Shown piece by piece: positions 44,860 through 55,218 of a stretch of DNA of 64,000 bases. Position 1 is the stretch's first letter, and each line of letters opens with the position of its first letter. Under the pieces are notes generated by a model. That model was not told the DNA's origin, made no database searches, and worked only from the letters and a program-made list of their open reading frames with translations. This stretch comes from an uncultured Draconibacterium sp. (GTDB taxonomy: Bacteria; Bacteroidota; Bacteroidia; Bacteroidales; Prolixibacteraceae), in contig NZ_OY782038.1 of NCBI RefSeq assembly GCF_963677575.1, positions 434,001-498,000 on the forward strand, read 5' to 3'. The position numbers and the translations under genes are program-made.

Positions 44860-46377
44860 ATGAAAAAAAATTTACTTTTACTTGTTTTGAGTATTGCAAT
44901 GGTTCAAATTACACATTCTCAAGTCATTGAACTCGTTGGGATTGGTACTGAAAATGTCAATCCTTCAGTCCTCGTCATTTCAGATCCGGGAACAGTCGAT
45001 CATGTTGTTGTAGAAGCTGCTGCAGTATTTAGAGGCACCACACCAGCTGATGTTACATTTTCTGATGCTAATGAAAGTTACACTGTTTCCTTTAATTTGG
45101 CCGAACAAGATTTTGCACCAACAGTTCCGAATGGTGTAACCCAACATTGGGGATATTACTCCGCAACCTTTACTGATGTTGATGCAGGAGGAATTACACT
45201 GGAAAACTACAACCAGTTGGAAAATGTGATCTCTTTCACAGCATATATTTATCGCACAGGTGGAGATCTGAATGCATACAGTATGGTTACATATGATCAT
45301 GCCTTTGTATTCCACAATGGAGCAGCAGACCCAGTAACTTACAACTTTACTTTACCATGGAGTATGGAACCGCGTGATATTGAAGTTGATATTCCAATTA
45401 GTGAACTTACCGAAGACAACAGATATGTGGTAATTAAGCTAACGGCTGGTGCAGAAACAGAAGAATTAGAGTTTGACTCTAATAATCTTGGACATCTATT
45501 AAATATCCAAAACATAATGCTCCCAAACATCCCAGGCGATGTTACTGATGTAAGTTTAGAGATTTATTCTCCAAATTATCCTACTGATGACAAAGTCGGG
45601 GACTCATTTATTACCGGTGCTATTTTACTTACTACCACAGTTAACCAGGGATGTACCTATACCCAAGGATACTGGAAGACCCACTCGGAATATGGACCAG
45701 CGAGTAAACCTGACGCTACCTGGGATGAACTCACTGATGGCCCTGATACAGAATTTTACTCATCTGGGATGAGTTGGATAGATGTATTTTATACTTCTGT
45801 AAGTGGAAATGCTTATTATAATTTGGCGCACCAGTTTATGGCTGCCCATCTAAATACCCTAAAAGGTATATATGTTCCTACTGAAGTAGAAGATGCTTTA
45901 ACAGAGGCTAATTCAATTTTTATGACAGCTATGCCCGAGTACTATGAGAAGGTTAAAGGAAAAACAGAAGCTAGTAAGGCTGAGATTAAAGAGTTAACAG
46001 ATCTTGCTTCAACGCTTGCTGATTATAATGAAGGGAGAATTGGCCCAGGTCATTGTGGCGACGAAACCTATGATATGGAGAAATCAGCATTCATTAATAC
46101 TCCTGAGGAAATAGGAATAGTTGATTTACAGGTGTATCCAAATCCGGTTAAAGGAAAAGCAACAATTTCATTTACTCCTGAAATTAGTGCAAGAACCACC
46201 ATCGATATTTACAATTCAACCGGACAAAAACTTAAAAGAATTTATGACAAAAGTGTGATAGAGAACATTCCTGAAATTATGAGTTTCGAAAGTACAAGAT
46301 TCAATGAAGGTCTCTATCTGTTGGTTATACAAAATGGAACTAGCAGGCAAACCACGAAAGTTATCATTAAAAGGTAA
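44860..46377 (+). CDS. T9SS-secreted protein with C-terminal sorting domain
   Basis: A 505-residue exported protein; the start at 44860 gives a clean signal peptide (MKKNLLLLVLSIAMVQITHS). The N-terminal half is beta-rich without a known fold. The centre has a cysteine-bounded module starting CTYTQGYWKTHSEYG and ending GRIGPGHCG, seen in assorted secreted bacterial proteins of unknown role. The last 80 residues are a type A T9SS sorting domain (VDLQVYPNPVKGKATISF ... GLYLLVIQNG ... TTKVIIKR). It interrupts a run of glycan genes in the same direction. In Porphyromonas such cargo is anchored to A-type LPS, so a link to this locus's glycan is plausible. Confidence 0.85.
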   Translation: MKKNLLLLVLSIAMVQITHSQVIELVGIGTENVNPSVLVISDPGTVDHVVVEAAAVFRGTTPADVTFSDANESYTVSFNLAEQDFAPTVPNGVTQHWGYYSATFTDVDAGGITLENYNQLENVISFTAYIYRTGGDLNAYSMVTYDHAFVFHNGAADPVTYNFTLPWSMEPRDIEVDIPISELTEDNRYVVIKLTAGAETEELEFDSNNLGHLLNIQNIMLPNIPGDVTDVSLEIYSPNYPTDDKVGDSFITGAILLTTTVNQGCTYTQGYWKTHSEYGPASKPDATWDELTDGPDTEFYSSGMSWIDVFYTSVSGNAYYNLAHQFMAAHLNTLKGIYVPTEVEDALTEANSIFMTAMPEYYEKVKGKTEASKAEIKELTDLASTLADYNEGRIGPGHCGDETYDMEKSAFINTPEEIGIVDLQVYPNPVKGKATISFTPEISARTTIDIYNSTGQKLKRIYDKSVIENIPEIMSFESTRFNEGLYLLVIQNGTSRQTTKVIIKR

Positions 46378-46712
46378 ATTGCTTATATAAAATATTGAGG
46401 CTTACTGAGATCAATAAGGGTGCAATATAAGCATCTCAGTTTCCAGTCGTATTCCAAAAGCATTATTAAAAACACCCTTGTTTTTTATCGCTCCACTCTG
46501 GAGTAAGGAAATGACGGTTTCCTGGTAAAATTTTTATTCTGTAAAACAACTTAATTTTATGGCATAAGATTTTTCTTCGGGAACTGTTGTTTCCTTTTCT
46601 TAAAATGCACCTAATTTAATTGACAGATCAATACATCCAACAATCTAAGATATTATTAGTTAAACACTTATAGTTTGGCTTAATTCCCATTCAATAATTT
46701 TAAGATATATTT
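46378..46712. other. 335-nt spacer after the T9SS gene
   Basis: AT-rich, no gene seen. A short ggaaa/tttcc hairpin lies near 46507-46522. TTTG (46674-46677) with TAatTTTa (46695-46702) resembles a promoter, but it ends only 10 nt before the next ATG, so it is doubtful. Confidence 0.4.
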
Positions 46713-47846
46713 ATGACAAAAGTTGCACAAGTTCTACGCTTCTATTCTCTGGATGAAATAATGGAGTTTATTAAAAATGGAGGAGAATATCCTCGACACA
46801 ATCTTTATTGTTACGACCAAATAAAGGAAAGTGGAAACAAAATTGAATGTATTGAATATGATCATAATAGCACATGGAATAAACTTGGGAAAAAGATTAA
46901 CATATTAAACCTTCAACAACAAATAAATATTCTTAAAGCATCTAATGGGTTCGATGTAATATATGCTCCATTCATAAAAGATGTTTTCTTACTAGCAATA
47001 TTAAAAACATTACATCTATACAAAAAACCAATTCTTGGATTAGGTCTCGAGGTTTATATTCCAGACAATAAACAATTCGTAAAAAAACTCAGACAAAAAT
47101 TAGTAAGATACATTTATACAAATGGTGTTGACTCGCTTCATTTTATCACTGAAAAAACCTATCAAGAATCGAATAAATACAGCCCGCTAAAGAGCAATCA
47201 TGATTTTTCCAGGTCATGGGGGCCGGATGTAGATTTTTGTAATTCTTTTCTTAAACAACAAAATACACCTCCTACTCTCGATTATATTTATTCAACAGGC
47301 GGAACAGGCAGAGATTTTAAAACATTAATAAAAGCATTTAATAAAATTGATTTTGATCTTCGTATAACGACAAAGAAAAGTCTGGACGAAGATGCGTCAA
47401 AACATCTAGCGCCTAACATTCACATTAACAATAACATAAAGCCGGGATTACATTCTGTTAGTTTAATGAGAAATGAATATTACAATTCGCTGGCAGTTGC
47501 TTTACCTCTGGCCGACAATATGCAATATGCTCCAATTGGCCTTACTGTTTTATGGGAAGCATTAGCTATGGGAAAACCCGTAATCTGCACACAGCACAAA
47601 CTGCATCAGTTCGATATTGAAAAAGAAAAAATTGGATTTAATGTTGGCTACAATGATGTTGAAGGATGGCGACAATGTGTAAATTATTTAATTAATAATC
47701 CACAAGAGGCAAAAGAAATGGGGGAAAGGGCGAAGTACATTTGCAAGAAACGATATAATTACAAATTATTTTCTAATGAAATTATTAATATAATTCAGAA
47801 AATTGATGCTTCCCAAAACAAAACGTTATGTGTCCGAAATAATTAA
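46713..47846 (+). CDS. glycosyltransferase (GT-B, GT4-like)
   Basis: A 377-residue GT-B transferase with a divergent N-terminal half. The nucleotide-sugar-binding C-terminal half shows YIYSTGGTGRDFKTLIKAF, VALPLADNMQYAPIGLTVLWEALAMGKPVI and the closing GERAKYICKKRYNY. The E-x7-E type donor motif appears in a modified form (LTVLWEALAMGKP). No membrane helices, so it acts on the cytoplasmic face. Donor and acceptor unknown. Confidence 0.8.
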   Translation: MTKVAQVLRFYSLDEIMEFIKNGGEYPRHNLYCYDQIKESGNKIECIEYDHNSTWNKLGKKINILNLQQQINILKASNGFDVIYAPFIKDVFLLAILKTLHLYKKPILGLGLEVYIPDNKQFVKKLRQKLVRYIYTNGVDSLHFITEKTYQESNKYSPLKSNHDFSRSWGPDVDFCNSFLKQQNTPPTLDYIYSTGGTGRDFKTLIKAFNKIDFDLRITTKKSLDEDASKHLAPNIHINNNIKPGLHSVSLMRNEYYNSLAVALPLADNMQYAPIGLTVLWEALAMGKPVICTQHKLHQFDIEKEKIGFNVGYNDVEGWRQCVNYLINNPQEAKEMGERAKYICKKRYNYKLFSNEIINIIQKIDASQNKTLCVRNN

Positions 47847-47939
47847 CCAATCCGAGCTAATTATAAAATAACGGCTGATCATAATGCGACATCGCTAACT
47901 CTATAATACATACTTCAAAATCACAATTATTATAAAGAC

Positions 47940-48782
47940 ATGAAAGCATTTCTAAAAAAACATTTAATCAAAACATTATCACAAAGAGGCTTAACAATTG
48001 ATTATATTAACAACAAAGATACTGTTGAATCATTAATCAATAAATTCCAGCCTTTTGCAACTGATAAAGATTTAATTAGATTGGGTCCTGATGGAGATGG
48101 TGGATATCTTGTTCCGGACGATCTTGATGGGATTTATGCTTGCTTTTCTCCAGGTGTTGGAAAGTTGAGTGAGTTCGAATTAGATTGTTTAAAACAAGGC
48201 ATGAAGGTATTTTTGGCAGATAAATCTGTTGATTCTCCGGCTGTTAGTGATAATCGTTTGAACTTTCTTAAAAAGTTTATTGGGCCAGTAACAAATGAGG
48301 ATTATATTACTATGGATGACTGGGTGGAATCAAGTATCAACAATAAAAGTTCGGATTTAATACTAGAAATGGATATTGAGAAGAGTGAATATTTATCAAT
48401 CCTTCAAATGTCTGAAGTCTTACTAAAACGGTTTAGAATTATGATTATTGAGTTTCACTTGCTGGATTACTTATGGAACGAACAATTCTTTAAAACAGCA
48501 TCAGCGGTTTTCGACAAAATTCTAAAATACCATACATGCGTACATATTCACCCTAACAATTGTTTCGATATATCAAGATTTAAAGGTATTGAAATTCCAC
48601 CTGTAGCAGAATTCACTTTTTTACGCAATGATAGAATTCTAAGTAAACATCCTCAAACCAAATTCCCTCATTCATTAGATTTTGACAACACAAGTAAGAA
48701 AAAAGTTATTCTTCCTAAAAGATGGTATACTTCTATAATTGAGAGCGATTATTCAAAAGAAACAAAGATTAACACTGTATAA
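47940..48782 (+). CDS. FkbM-like methyltransferase-related protein
   Basis: A 280-residue protein with the opening LIRLGPDGDGGYLVPDDLDG and CFSPGVGKLSEFELD, typical of a group annotated as FkbM-family methyltransferases. ILEMDIEKSEYLSILQMSE resembles the FkbM motif IDIEGxE, and the region after it is conserved in kind (RIMIIEFHLLDYLW). The SAM glycine loop is not classical, so catalytic activity is uncertain. It would place O-methyl groups on the glycan if active. Confidence 0.6.
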   Translation: MKAFLKKHLIKTLSQRGLTIDYINNKDTVESLINKFQPFATDKDLIRLGPDGDGGYLVPDDLDGIYACFSPGVGKLSEFELDCLKQGMKVFLADKSVDSPAVSDNRLNFLKKFIGPVTNEDYITMDDWVESSINNKSSDLILEMDIEKSEYLSILQMSEVLLKRFRIMIIEFHLLDYLWNEQFFKTASAVFDKILKYHTCVHIHPNNCFDISRFKGIEIPPVAEFTFLRNDRILSKHPQTKFPHSLDFDNTSKKKVILPKRWYTSIIESDYSKETKINTV

Positions 48783-48850
48783 TCTGCATATAAAGTATAG
48801 TAAACACTCAAAATATATAAAAAGTAATCACCTTTCACGCGTAATAATAG

Positions 48851-50335
48851 ATGAGTGATACAGAAACAAACACTGCAGAAAACCTAAAAGAAAAAGCACT
48901 CAACGGTTTCAAGTGGACATTTCTCGATAATGTTGGTAGGCTTGGTGGTCAATTTATTATTGGAATAGTATTAGCCCGAATTCTAACTCCTGAAGATTTT
49001 GGATTAATTGGGATGCTCACCATTTTTATTGTTATTGGAAGATCATTGACCAATAGTGGCTTCGGTCAAGCTTTAATTCAGAAGCAAAATGCTGATAGAA
49101 TTGATTTCTCGACAGTATTTTATTTTAACATCTTTACCAGTATAATAATATATCTAATAATATTTGTTGGATCACCATTAATCGCTAAGTTTTACAGAGA
49201 ACCACAATTAGTTTTATTGACCAAAATTCTTTGTTTAGAATTTATTTTAAATGCATTCTCGTTAATACACACAACATATTTACAGAAGAATCTTAAATTT
49301 AAAGCCCCCTCTATAATTGGGATTATAAGTGTTGTTATTTCCGGAGCTACAAGTATAGTATTGGCACTTAAAGGAATTGGGGTTTGGGCGTTAGTTACGA
49401 ACACTGTCCTCCAAAGTTTAATTACAACTGTATTACTTTGGAAAGTTAGCAAATGGAGACCATTACCCATTTTTAGTATTAAGTCTTTAAAATGTTTATT
49501 CGCTTACGGATCAAAAATCTTAGTAGCTGGAATATTAAATTCAGTATTTAAAAATATATACTTTTTAGTTATTGGACGTTTTTTTCAGGCTGAAAGCCTT
49601 GGGTATTATACACGTGCAAATCAATTTACGAATCTGCCTCTTAATACAATTACACTGGTAATTACGAAAGTAACTTACCCGGTCTTTTCGTCAATTCAAG
49701 ACGACATTCCAAAATTAACAATAGGATATACAAAATCTATTCGAATGTTATCGGCAGTTGCATTACCTCTAATGGGGATAATGTACATCATAGCCAGACC
49801 AATCATTATGATTGTGCTTGGAGACAAGTGGTTGCCAGTTGTTCCGTATTGGCAAATTATGTGTTTATACAGTTGGATTTATGTTGTTTATACTATTAAC
49901 AACCTGATAATTACAGCAAAAGGATATAGTGGCTACTATTTACGTATACAAATAACGAATAAAGTACTCATCGTTCTCTCGATTTTAGTTACCTATAAGT
50001 ATGGAATTACAACAATGATTTACGGTCATATGGCCGCAACAATTGTAACCTATATAATTGGGAGTTTATACTTGAAAAAAATAATGAATATTTCAATATT
50101 TTATCAAATCAAGAATATTCTACCTTTTATTATCTCAGCTGGCTTTATTATTGTATCCAGTTTACCTCTAAACAGAATGAACCTAAATGAATATGAAACT
50201 CTAATCAGTAATTTAGCTACTGGCACTATAGTATATATCTTTTTCTTATGGTTATTTAGAGTAGATGAGCTAAAGCAAGGAGTCAAAGGAATGTTGAATA
50301 TGAAAAATACAATAAGAACCAAATTCAACAAATAG
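48851..50335 (+). CDS. Wzx-type lipid-linked oligosaccharide flippase
   Basis: A 494-residue polytopic protein of the MOP/PST superfamily with about 13-14 hydrophobic segments. The family start is visible (FKWTFLDNVGRLGGQFIIGIVLARILTPEDFGLIGM) along with QKNLKFKAPSIIGIISVVISG. It moves undecaprenyl-linked repeat units to the periplasmic face. With the Wzy-like gene next door it marks this as a Wzx/Wzy-dependent pathway. Confidence 0.9.
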   Translation: MSDTETNTAENLKEKALNGFKWTFLDNVGRLGGQFIIGIVLARILTPEDFGLIGMLTIFIVIGRSLTNSGFGQALIQKQNADRIDFSTVFYFNIFTSIIIYLIIFVGSPLIAKFYREPQLVLLTKILCLEFILNAFSLIHTTYLQKNLKFKAPSIIGIISVVISGATSIVLALKGIGVWALVTNTVLQSLITTVLLWKVSKWRPLPIFSIKSLKCLFAYGSKILVAGILNSVFKNIYFLVIGRFFQAESLGYYTRANQFTNLPLNTITLVITKVTYPVFSSIQDDIPKLTIGYTKSIRMLSAVALPLMGIMYIIARPIIMIVLGDKWLPVVPYWQIMCLYSWIYVVYTINNLIITAKGYSGYYLRIQITNKVLIVLSILVTYKYGITTMIYGHMAATIVTYIIGSLYLKKIMNISIFYQIKNILPFIISAGFIIVSSLPLNRMNLNEYETLISNLATGTIVYIFFLWLFRVDELKQGVKGMLNMKNTIRTKFNK

Positions 50336-50421
50336 GAAAACTAAAAGATATTTGCACAACCTGATTATAAAGCTATTAAATGTAGCAATAATAAATCAGT
50401 TATCCTTTCACGGTTAATATC

Positions 50422-51747
50422 ATGGCAAACTTACGCACTGTCAATCAAAAGAACGATTTACAACTTTTTGAGTATTTTGTTGTATTCATATTTGTTATAT
50501 ATGCAGGAAAAGCCAGTTTGTTTGTTTTGGCAATCGAGAATTGGGACAATCCAATTGGTTTGTTATTACCTATAATATTTGTTACAATATTAGGTTTTAG
50601 TCGAGGAGTACAGTTCAATTACAAGTTTTTATTGTTAATCGTAGGATTTACAATTTACTTTTTGGCTTCTACAATTAGATCTGGAGCTCTACATCCCCGA
50701 TTTTATGGAATTAACTTAATTAATATCACAATTACCTACGTACTTATTTCTGGATTACGTTTTCAGTTCTTTAAATATTATGAAGACATTTTGTACTATT
50801 TATGCATCATTGCTTTAACCTTTTGGTTAATACAAAACATTATTCCATCAATATTTATTGAGTTCCTTCGAAATTTTGAATTCTCAACTCAAGGCCCAAT
50901 TAAGGGAAATGTGGATTTTAATGTAATAGTATACACGGTAAGTAATTTTGCCAAAGCACCAGACAGCATCGTAAATATAGGTAATCTCCACCTATATAGG
51001 AATGCTGGATTTGCATGGGAATCTGGCGCGTTTGCAACCTATATCAATATGGCTATTTTTGTTAATTTGATTCGTAATAAATTTCAGTTGAAAAACAACA
51101 AACATCTGTGGGTGCTGGTTGCTGCATTATTCACTACGTTTTCCACTACCGGCTATTCTTGTTTAATTTTATTGGTGCTTTTTTACGTTTACAATCAAGA
51201 TGTCGTAAAGATTTTTGTATTGGCACCTTTAGTAACGATCATAACAGCATTTCTTTTTACTTTACCATTTATGTCTGATAAAATAGCTAATAATACAGAA
51301 TATAATACAGATGAATTAATCTACATGTCCGCGACATTAAACTACACTTACGCGCCTCAGCGCTTTCAATCTTTACAAATTGACTTTGTTGACTTTTTAA
51401 ATAGTCCAATAATTGGTTACGGAGGACATAGAGAAGCCAGGTGGACAAATCAGTTAGGAGCAGATATTCCTACAGTCTCAGGCATTGGTAAAATGATGGC
51501 TCAATTTGGATTAGTGGGGCTTATATTCTTTTTTGTAAGTCTTTGGTACTCCTCAAAACAAATTATGATCTTATATAATATCAAAGGAATAGTTTTCCCA
51601 GTATTATTTATACTAATGATCTCAATAAGCTACAGTGTTCTAAAAATCTTATTCATGAGTATATGGCTTTTATATCTTTCAAGTTTTCTTAAAACTCAAG
51701 TTATACATATATACAAAATAAACGAACTTTTAAAAGATTACTCTTAA
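50422..51747 (+). CDS. O-antigen polymerase-like membrane protein (Wzy-like)
   Basis: A 441-residue polytopic protein with about 10-12 transmembrane segments and one long periplasmic loop (about residues 140-205, containing RNAGFAWESGAFATYINMAI). The segment GYGGHREARWTNQLG before the last helices also fits Wzy proteins, which are recognised by topology rather than sequence. It would join repeat units to polymer. Supported by position next to the flippase. Confidence 0.72.
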   Translation: MANLRTVNQKNDLQLFEYFVVFIFVIYAGKASLFVLAIENWDNPIGLLLPIIFVTILGFSRGVQFNYKFLLLIVGFTIYFLASTIRSGALHPRFYGINLINITITYVLISGLRFQFFKYYEDILYYLCIIALTFWLIQNIIPSIFIEFLRNFEFSTQGPIKGNVDFNVIVYTVSNFAKAPDSIVNIGNLHLYRNAGFAWESGAFATYINMAIFVNLIRNKFQLKNNKHLWVLVAALFTTFSTTGYSCLILLVLFYVYNQDVVKIFVLAPLVTIITAFLFTLPFMSDKIANNTEYNTDELIYMSATLNYTYAPQRFQSLQIDFVDFLNSPIIGYGGHREARWTNQLGADIPTVSGIGKMMAQFGLVGLIFFFVSLWYSSKQIMILYNIKGIVFPVLFILMISISYSVLKILFMSIWLLYLSSFLKTQVIHIYKINELLKDYS

Positions 51748-51806
51748 CGCGACTTTGGGTACTTACAAATTATGGTTATTTAACTAAATGAACTCAAAAA
51801 TCACGA

Positions 51807-52979
51807 ATGAATTTAATTTTTATATCAATTGGAAAATATCCAAATCAAAGAGCATCTGCAATACGTCATTCGACATTGGCTCAAGGAGTTTATGAGAATG
51901 GGCACAACGTATGGTTTTTCATTTTAAGCCCCCAGGATTGGAATTGTCTCGAAAAAGAATACAATGGCGTTACTTATACATCTTTGAACAAGTACAATGG
52001 AAATAATAAAATATTAAAAGCATTATATTTTAAAGAATCGCTTGTTTGCTTGAAAAAGAAGATCTCCGAAATTCATAATAAAAACACAGTAGATGGAATA
52101 ATTACTTATTCCACTAATAATTTAATTATTCAAACAGCACTATCGGTTGGTAAAAAACACAAAATAAGGGTCTTTCATGAACGAACAGAGTTACCATATG
52201 TAATAGGAAAATCTCAATCATTTATCGGGAATCTCAAATATGATTTTTATCTCAACAAATTAATACCCAAGTTTGACGGGATATTCGTTATTAGTGATAA
52301 ATTAAGAGAATTCTTTTTATCTCGAAATAGAAATATTGAGAAAATTCTAACTATAGTTGACACCAATTTTTTCAATAATCAGTCAAAACCGATTTATAAC
52401 TTTCCATACATTGCATATTGTGGAAAAATGAGCGGAACCAAAGATGGAGTTCCTATTCTAGTAGAATCATTTGCAAAGTTATTAAATCAATTTCCGTCAT
52501 ATCGATTATTATTGATAGGAGATAATTCTGACAAAAATGCAATAAAAGACACTATAGACTCCATTCACAATTTTGACATGAAAGATAAGATTATATTCAC
52601 AGGTATGGTACCACGAGAGGATATGCCAAAGCTCTTAGGAAATTCAAGTTTATTGGTTGTTTCAAAACCCGACAACGAACAAAATTCCGGAAACTTTCCA
52701 ATAAAAGTTGGCGAATACCTATCAACAGGCATACCTGTTGTTGTAACAAAAGTTGGAGAAATACCTAAATTTATTACTGATGGAGAAAATGGATTTCTTG
52801 CGACTCCGGACTCCGTTGAATCTTTCTACACTAAAATGCATGAAGCATTGATCGATTCTAACAGGGCCAGGAAAATTGGGATGAATGGAAGAGTTTTAGC
52901 ACAAGAGGTTTTTGATTACAGAATACAAGCAAAAAAAATGACCGATTTTATCTATAACACACCAAATAAATGGGAATAA
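51807..52979 (+). CDS. glycosyltransferase family 4
   Basis: A 390-residue GT-B transferase. The N-terminal domain starts NLIFISIGKYPNQRASAIRH, a form used by GT4 enzymes. The C-terminal donor half has YCGKMSGTKDGVPILVESFA, IIFTGMVPREDMPKLLGNSS and NFPIKVGEYLSTGIPVVVTK with the donor-binding glutamate. It overlaps the CapA-like gene by 10 nt. Sugar specificity unknown. Confidence 0.87.
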   Translation: MNLIFISIGKYPNQRASAIRHSTLAQGVYENGHNVWFFILSPQDWNCLEKEYNGVTYTSLNKYNGNNKILKALYFKESLVCLKKKISEIHNKNTVDGIITYSTNNLIIQTALSVGKKHKIRVFHERTELPYVIGKSQSFIGNLKYDFYLNKLIPKFDGIFVISDKLREFFLSRNRNIEKILTIVDTNFFNNQSKPIYNFPYIAYCGKMSGTKDGVPILVESFAKLLNQFPSYRLLLIGDNSDKNAIKDTIDSIHNFDMKDKIIFTGMVPREDMPKLLGNSSLLVVSKPDNEQNSGNFPIKVGEYLSTGIPVVVTKVGEIPKFITDGENGFLATPDSVESFYTKMHEALIDSNRARKIGMNGRVLAQEVFDYRIQAKKMTDFIYNTPNKWE

Positions 52980-54133
52980 AAATAACTATTGGAGGTGATT
53001 TCTGTATTACCCCACCCTATTTAAATAGAAATCTGATTTCCTCATCAGTAACAAACTTATTTACTAAATCAGACATCAATATTGTAAATCTGGAATGTCC
53101 GATAATTGAAAATGGGAATAATTTAAAGCTTCTTAAAACAGGCCCACATCTTTACTCAAAGAAAGAGACATTTACACTATTAAGTAAACTTAAAATCGAT
53201 GCTGTAACTTTAGCAAATAATCATATTCTGGATTATGGACCGGCAGGAGTTGCCACCACAATAGAAGAGTGTAATAACAATAATATATTAGGTGTAGGTG
53301 CCGGGCTTAATATATATCAGGCCGCTACACCAGCAATAATTGAAAAAAAAGGAGCACGTATTGCTATACTTAATTTTTGTGAGAACGAATGGTCGATTGC
53401 TAAAAATGAACTCGCCGGAGCAAATCCTATTAATATAATTGAGAATCTAAAACAAATAAAAAATGCTCGCGACTTGGCCGAATTAGTAATAGTAATAATT
53501 CATGGAGGACATGAGTATTACGATTTGCCAAGTCCAAACATGGTAAAAACATATCGGTTCTTGGCAGAAAATGGAGCAGATGCAATTATCGGACACCATC
53601 CACACTGCATTGGCGGATATGAATTCCATAATAATGTACCTATAATATATAGTTTAGGGAATATGTTATTTACAAAATCAAATAAACCTAAAAAATGGTA
53701 CACTGGATTAATCGTTCAGCTTGATTTTGAAAAAAAACAACAGTTGAAAATTGAATTACACCCTATTCATCAATCAGAGCAAACTTTCCATCTAACTTTA
53801 TTGAGAAATGACAAAAAAGAGGAGGTATTAAATAAAGTTTCTGAGTATTCAGAAATAATTAAGAACGAAAATAGTCTTCATCACAATTGGCAACATTTCG
53901 TCAATAGCAAAAAAAGAGCTATTAATCTATTTTCGCCTGTAAATATTCTCCCGGGCCGATATTTTAAAGCAGCTTTAAATCGGTTAGGATTTAATAAGAT
54001 ACTTCTACCCGAACATTATCTGGTTCGTATTCTTAATCATATCCGATGTGAGGCGCACAGAGATATTTTAATCGAATCACTTCAATCAAAATTTCAAAAA
54101 GATGAAAATTGCAATACATCATCGACCAAATAG
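52970..54133 (+). CDS. CapA-family protein (PGA_cap metallophosphatase fold)
   Basis: A 387-residue CapA-like protein. The calcineurin-like metal motifs are in order: GGDFCIT, NLECPII, ANNHILDYG, IIHGGHEYY and GHHPHCIGG. It lacks the N-terminal membrane anchor found in Bacillus CapA. CapA is part of poly-gamma-glutamate synthesis and export; homologues in glycan loci are thought to handle amino-acid substituents. It overlaps both neighbours (10 nt with the glycosyltransferase, 32 nt with the ATP-grasp gene), which points to a tightly coupled set. Confidence 0.85.
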   Translation: MGIKITIGGDFCITPPYLNRNLISSSVTNLFTKSDINIVNLECPIIENGNNLKLLKTGPHLYSKKETFTLLSKLKIDAVTLANNHILDYGPAGVATTIEECNNNNILGVGAGLNIYQAATPAIIEKKGARIAILNFCENEWSIAKNELAGANPINIIENLKQIKNARDLAELVIVIIHGGHEYYDLPSPNMVKTYRFLAENGADAIIGHHPHCIGGYEFHNNVPIIYSLGNMLFTKSNKPKKWYTGLIVQLDFEKKQQLKIELHPIHQSEQTFHLTLLRNDKKEEVLNKVSEYSEIIKNENSLHHNWQHFVNSKKRAINLFSPVNILPGRYFKAALNRLGFNKILLPEHYLVRILNHIRCEAHRDILIESLQSKFQKDENCNTSSTK

Positions 54134-55151
54134 TTTTAGTGATCATTGGATTAAATATTGTGACGAAAATGACATATCATTCAAAATTGTAAACTGTTAT
54201 GATTCTGATATAGTTGACCAACTTAATGATTGTCAAGGAGTAATGTGGCATTGGGCGCAATGGGATAGTATGGCTATTCTCTTTGCAAGGCAACTTACCT
54301 TTTCATTAGAACAATCAGGTAAAAAAGTATTTCCGAATAGTTCCACATGTTGGCATTTTGACGACAAATTAGGACAAAAATATTTATTCGAATGTCTTGG
54401 CGTTAATGCAATTCCTACATGGGTGTTTTATGATAAAAAAACCGCATATACATGGATTAAAGAAACCGAGTTTCCGAAAGTTTTTAAGTTAAGAGGTGGA
54501 GCAAGTTCAGAAAATGTAAAACTGGTTAAAACAAAAAATCAAGCCAAAAAGCTTGTTAAGAGAGCATTTGGAAAAGGATTTAATGTAACTAATAAGTGGA
54601 ACGTTTTTAAAGATCGATTGCATAAACGAAACAGAGAAAAATCATTTAGCTCTATAATACACATATTAAAAGGTATAGTACGGTTATTTTATAAAAATTA
54701 CGATGATCGTATGAGGACCAGGGACAAAGGATACGTCTATTTCCAGGATTTTATATCGGGCAATGATTCAGATATTAGACTTGTAATAGTAGGGAACCGC
54801 TGTTACGGAATGAAACGGTATTTTAGACGAGATGATTTTAGAGCTTCCGGCAGTGGCTTAAAAGATTATAATCACAAACTCATTGATAATAAGTGTGTTA
54901 AAATAGCTTTCAATACAGCAAAACTATTAAAAATGCAATCAGTAGCGTTTGATTTTATTAATCACAATAATAACCACAAGATAATTGAAGTTAGTTATTC
55001 ATTTGTTTCTTCAAAATTTCCCGGTTATTGGGACTCAGATTTGATCTGGCACAATAAGAATTCAAGTCCACAAGAGTTTATGATTGAGAATTTCATTAAA
55101 TCATTAACCAACTCCGATATAAAATCAGAAATCCCAGTTTTTCAAGACTAA
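54102..55151 (+). CDS. ATP-grasp-like ligase paired with CapA
   Basis: A 349-residue protein with an ATP-grasp layout. Preparatory N-terminal domain (MKIAIHHRPNSFSDHWIKYC), then DKLGQKYLFECLGVNAIPTW and FPKVFKLRGGASSENVKLV (phosphate-binding lysines), then YVYFQDFISGNDSDIRLVIV and VAFDFINHNNNHKIIEVSY for the metal-binding acidic residues. These enzymes make amide or peptide bonds by acyl-phosphate chemistry, as RimK does. The 32-nt overlap with the CapA gene suggests joint action on an amino-acid decoration of the glycan. Its domain call is by pattern only. Confidence 0.7.
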   Translation: MKIAIHHRPNSFSDHWIKYCDENDISFKIVNCYDSDIVDQLNDCQGVMWHWAQWDSMAILFARQLTFSLEQSGKKVFPNSSTCWHFDDKLGQKYLFECLGVNAIPTWVFYDKKTAYTWIKETEFPKVFKLRGGASSENVKLVKTKNQAKKLVKRAFGKGFNVTNKWNVFKDRLHKRNREKSFSSIIHILKGIVRLFYKNYDDRMRTRDKGYVYFQDFISGNDSDIRLVIVGNRCYGMKRYFRRDDFRASGSGLKDYNHKLIDNKCVKIAFNTAKLLKMQSVAFDFINHNNNHKIIEVSYSFVSSKFPGYWDSDLIWHNKNSSPQEFMIENFIKSLTNSDIKSEIPVFQD

Positions 55152-55218
55152 TTATCACAAATTATTGAATTTGTCTTACTCAGCAAAATGCAGATTCATT
55201 TCAAGTATTTGATAAAGA

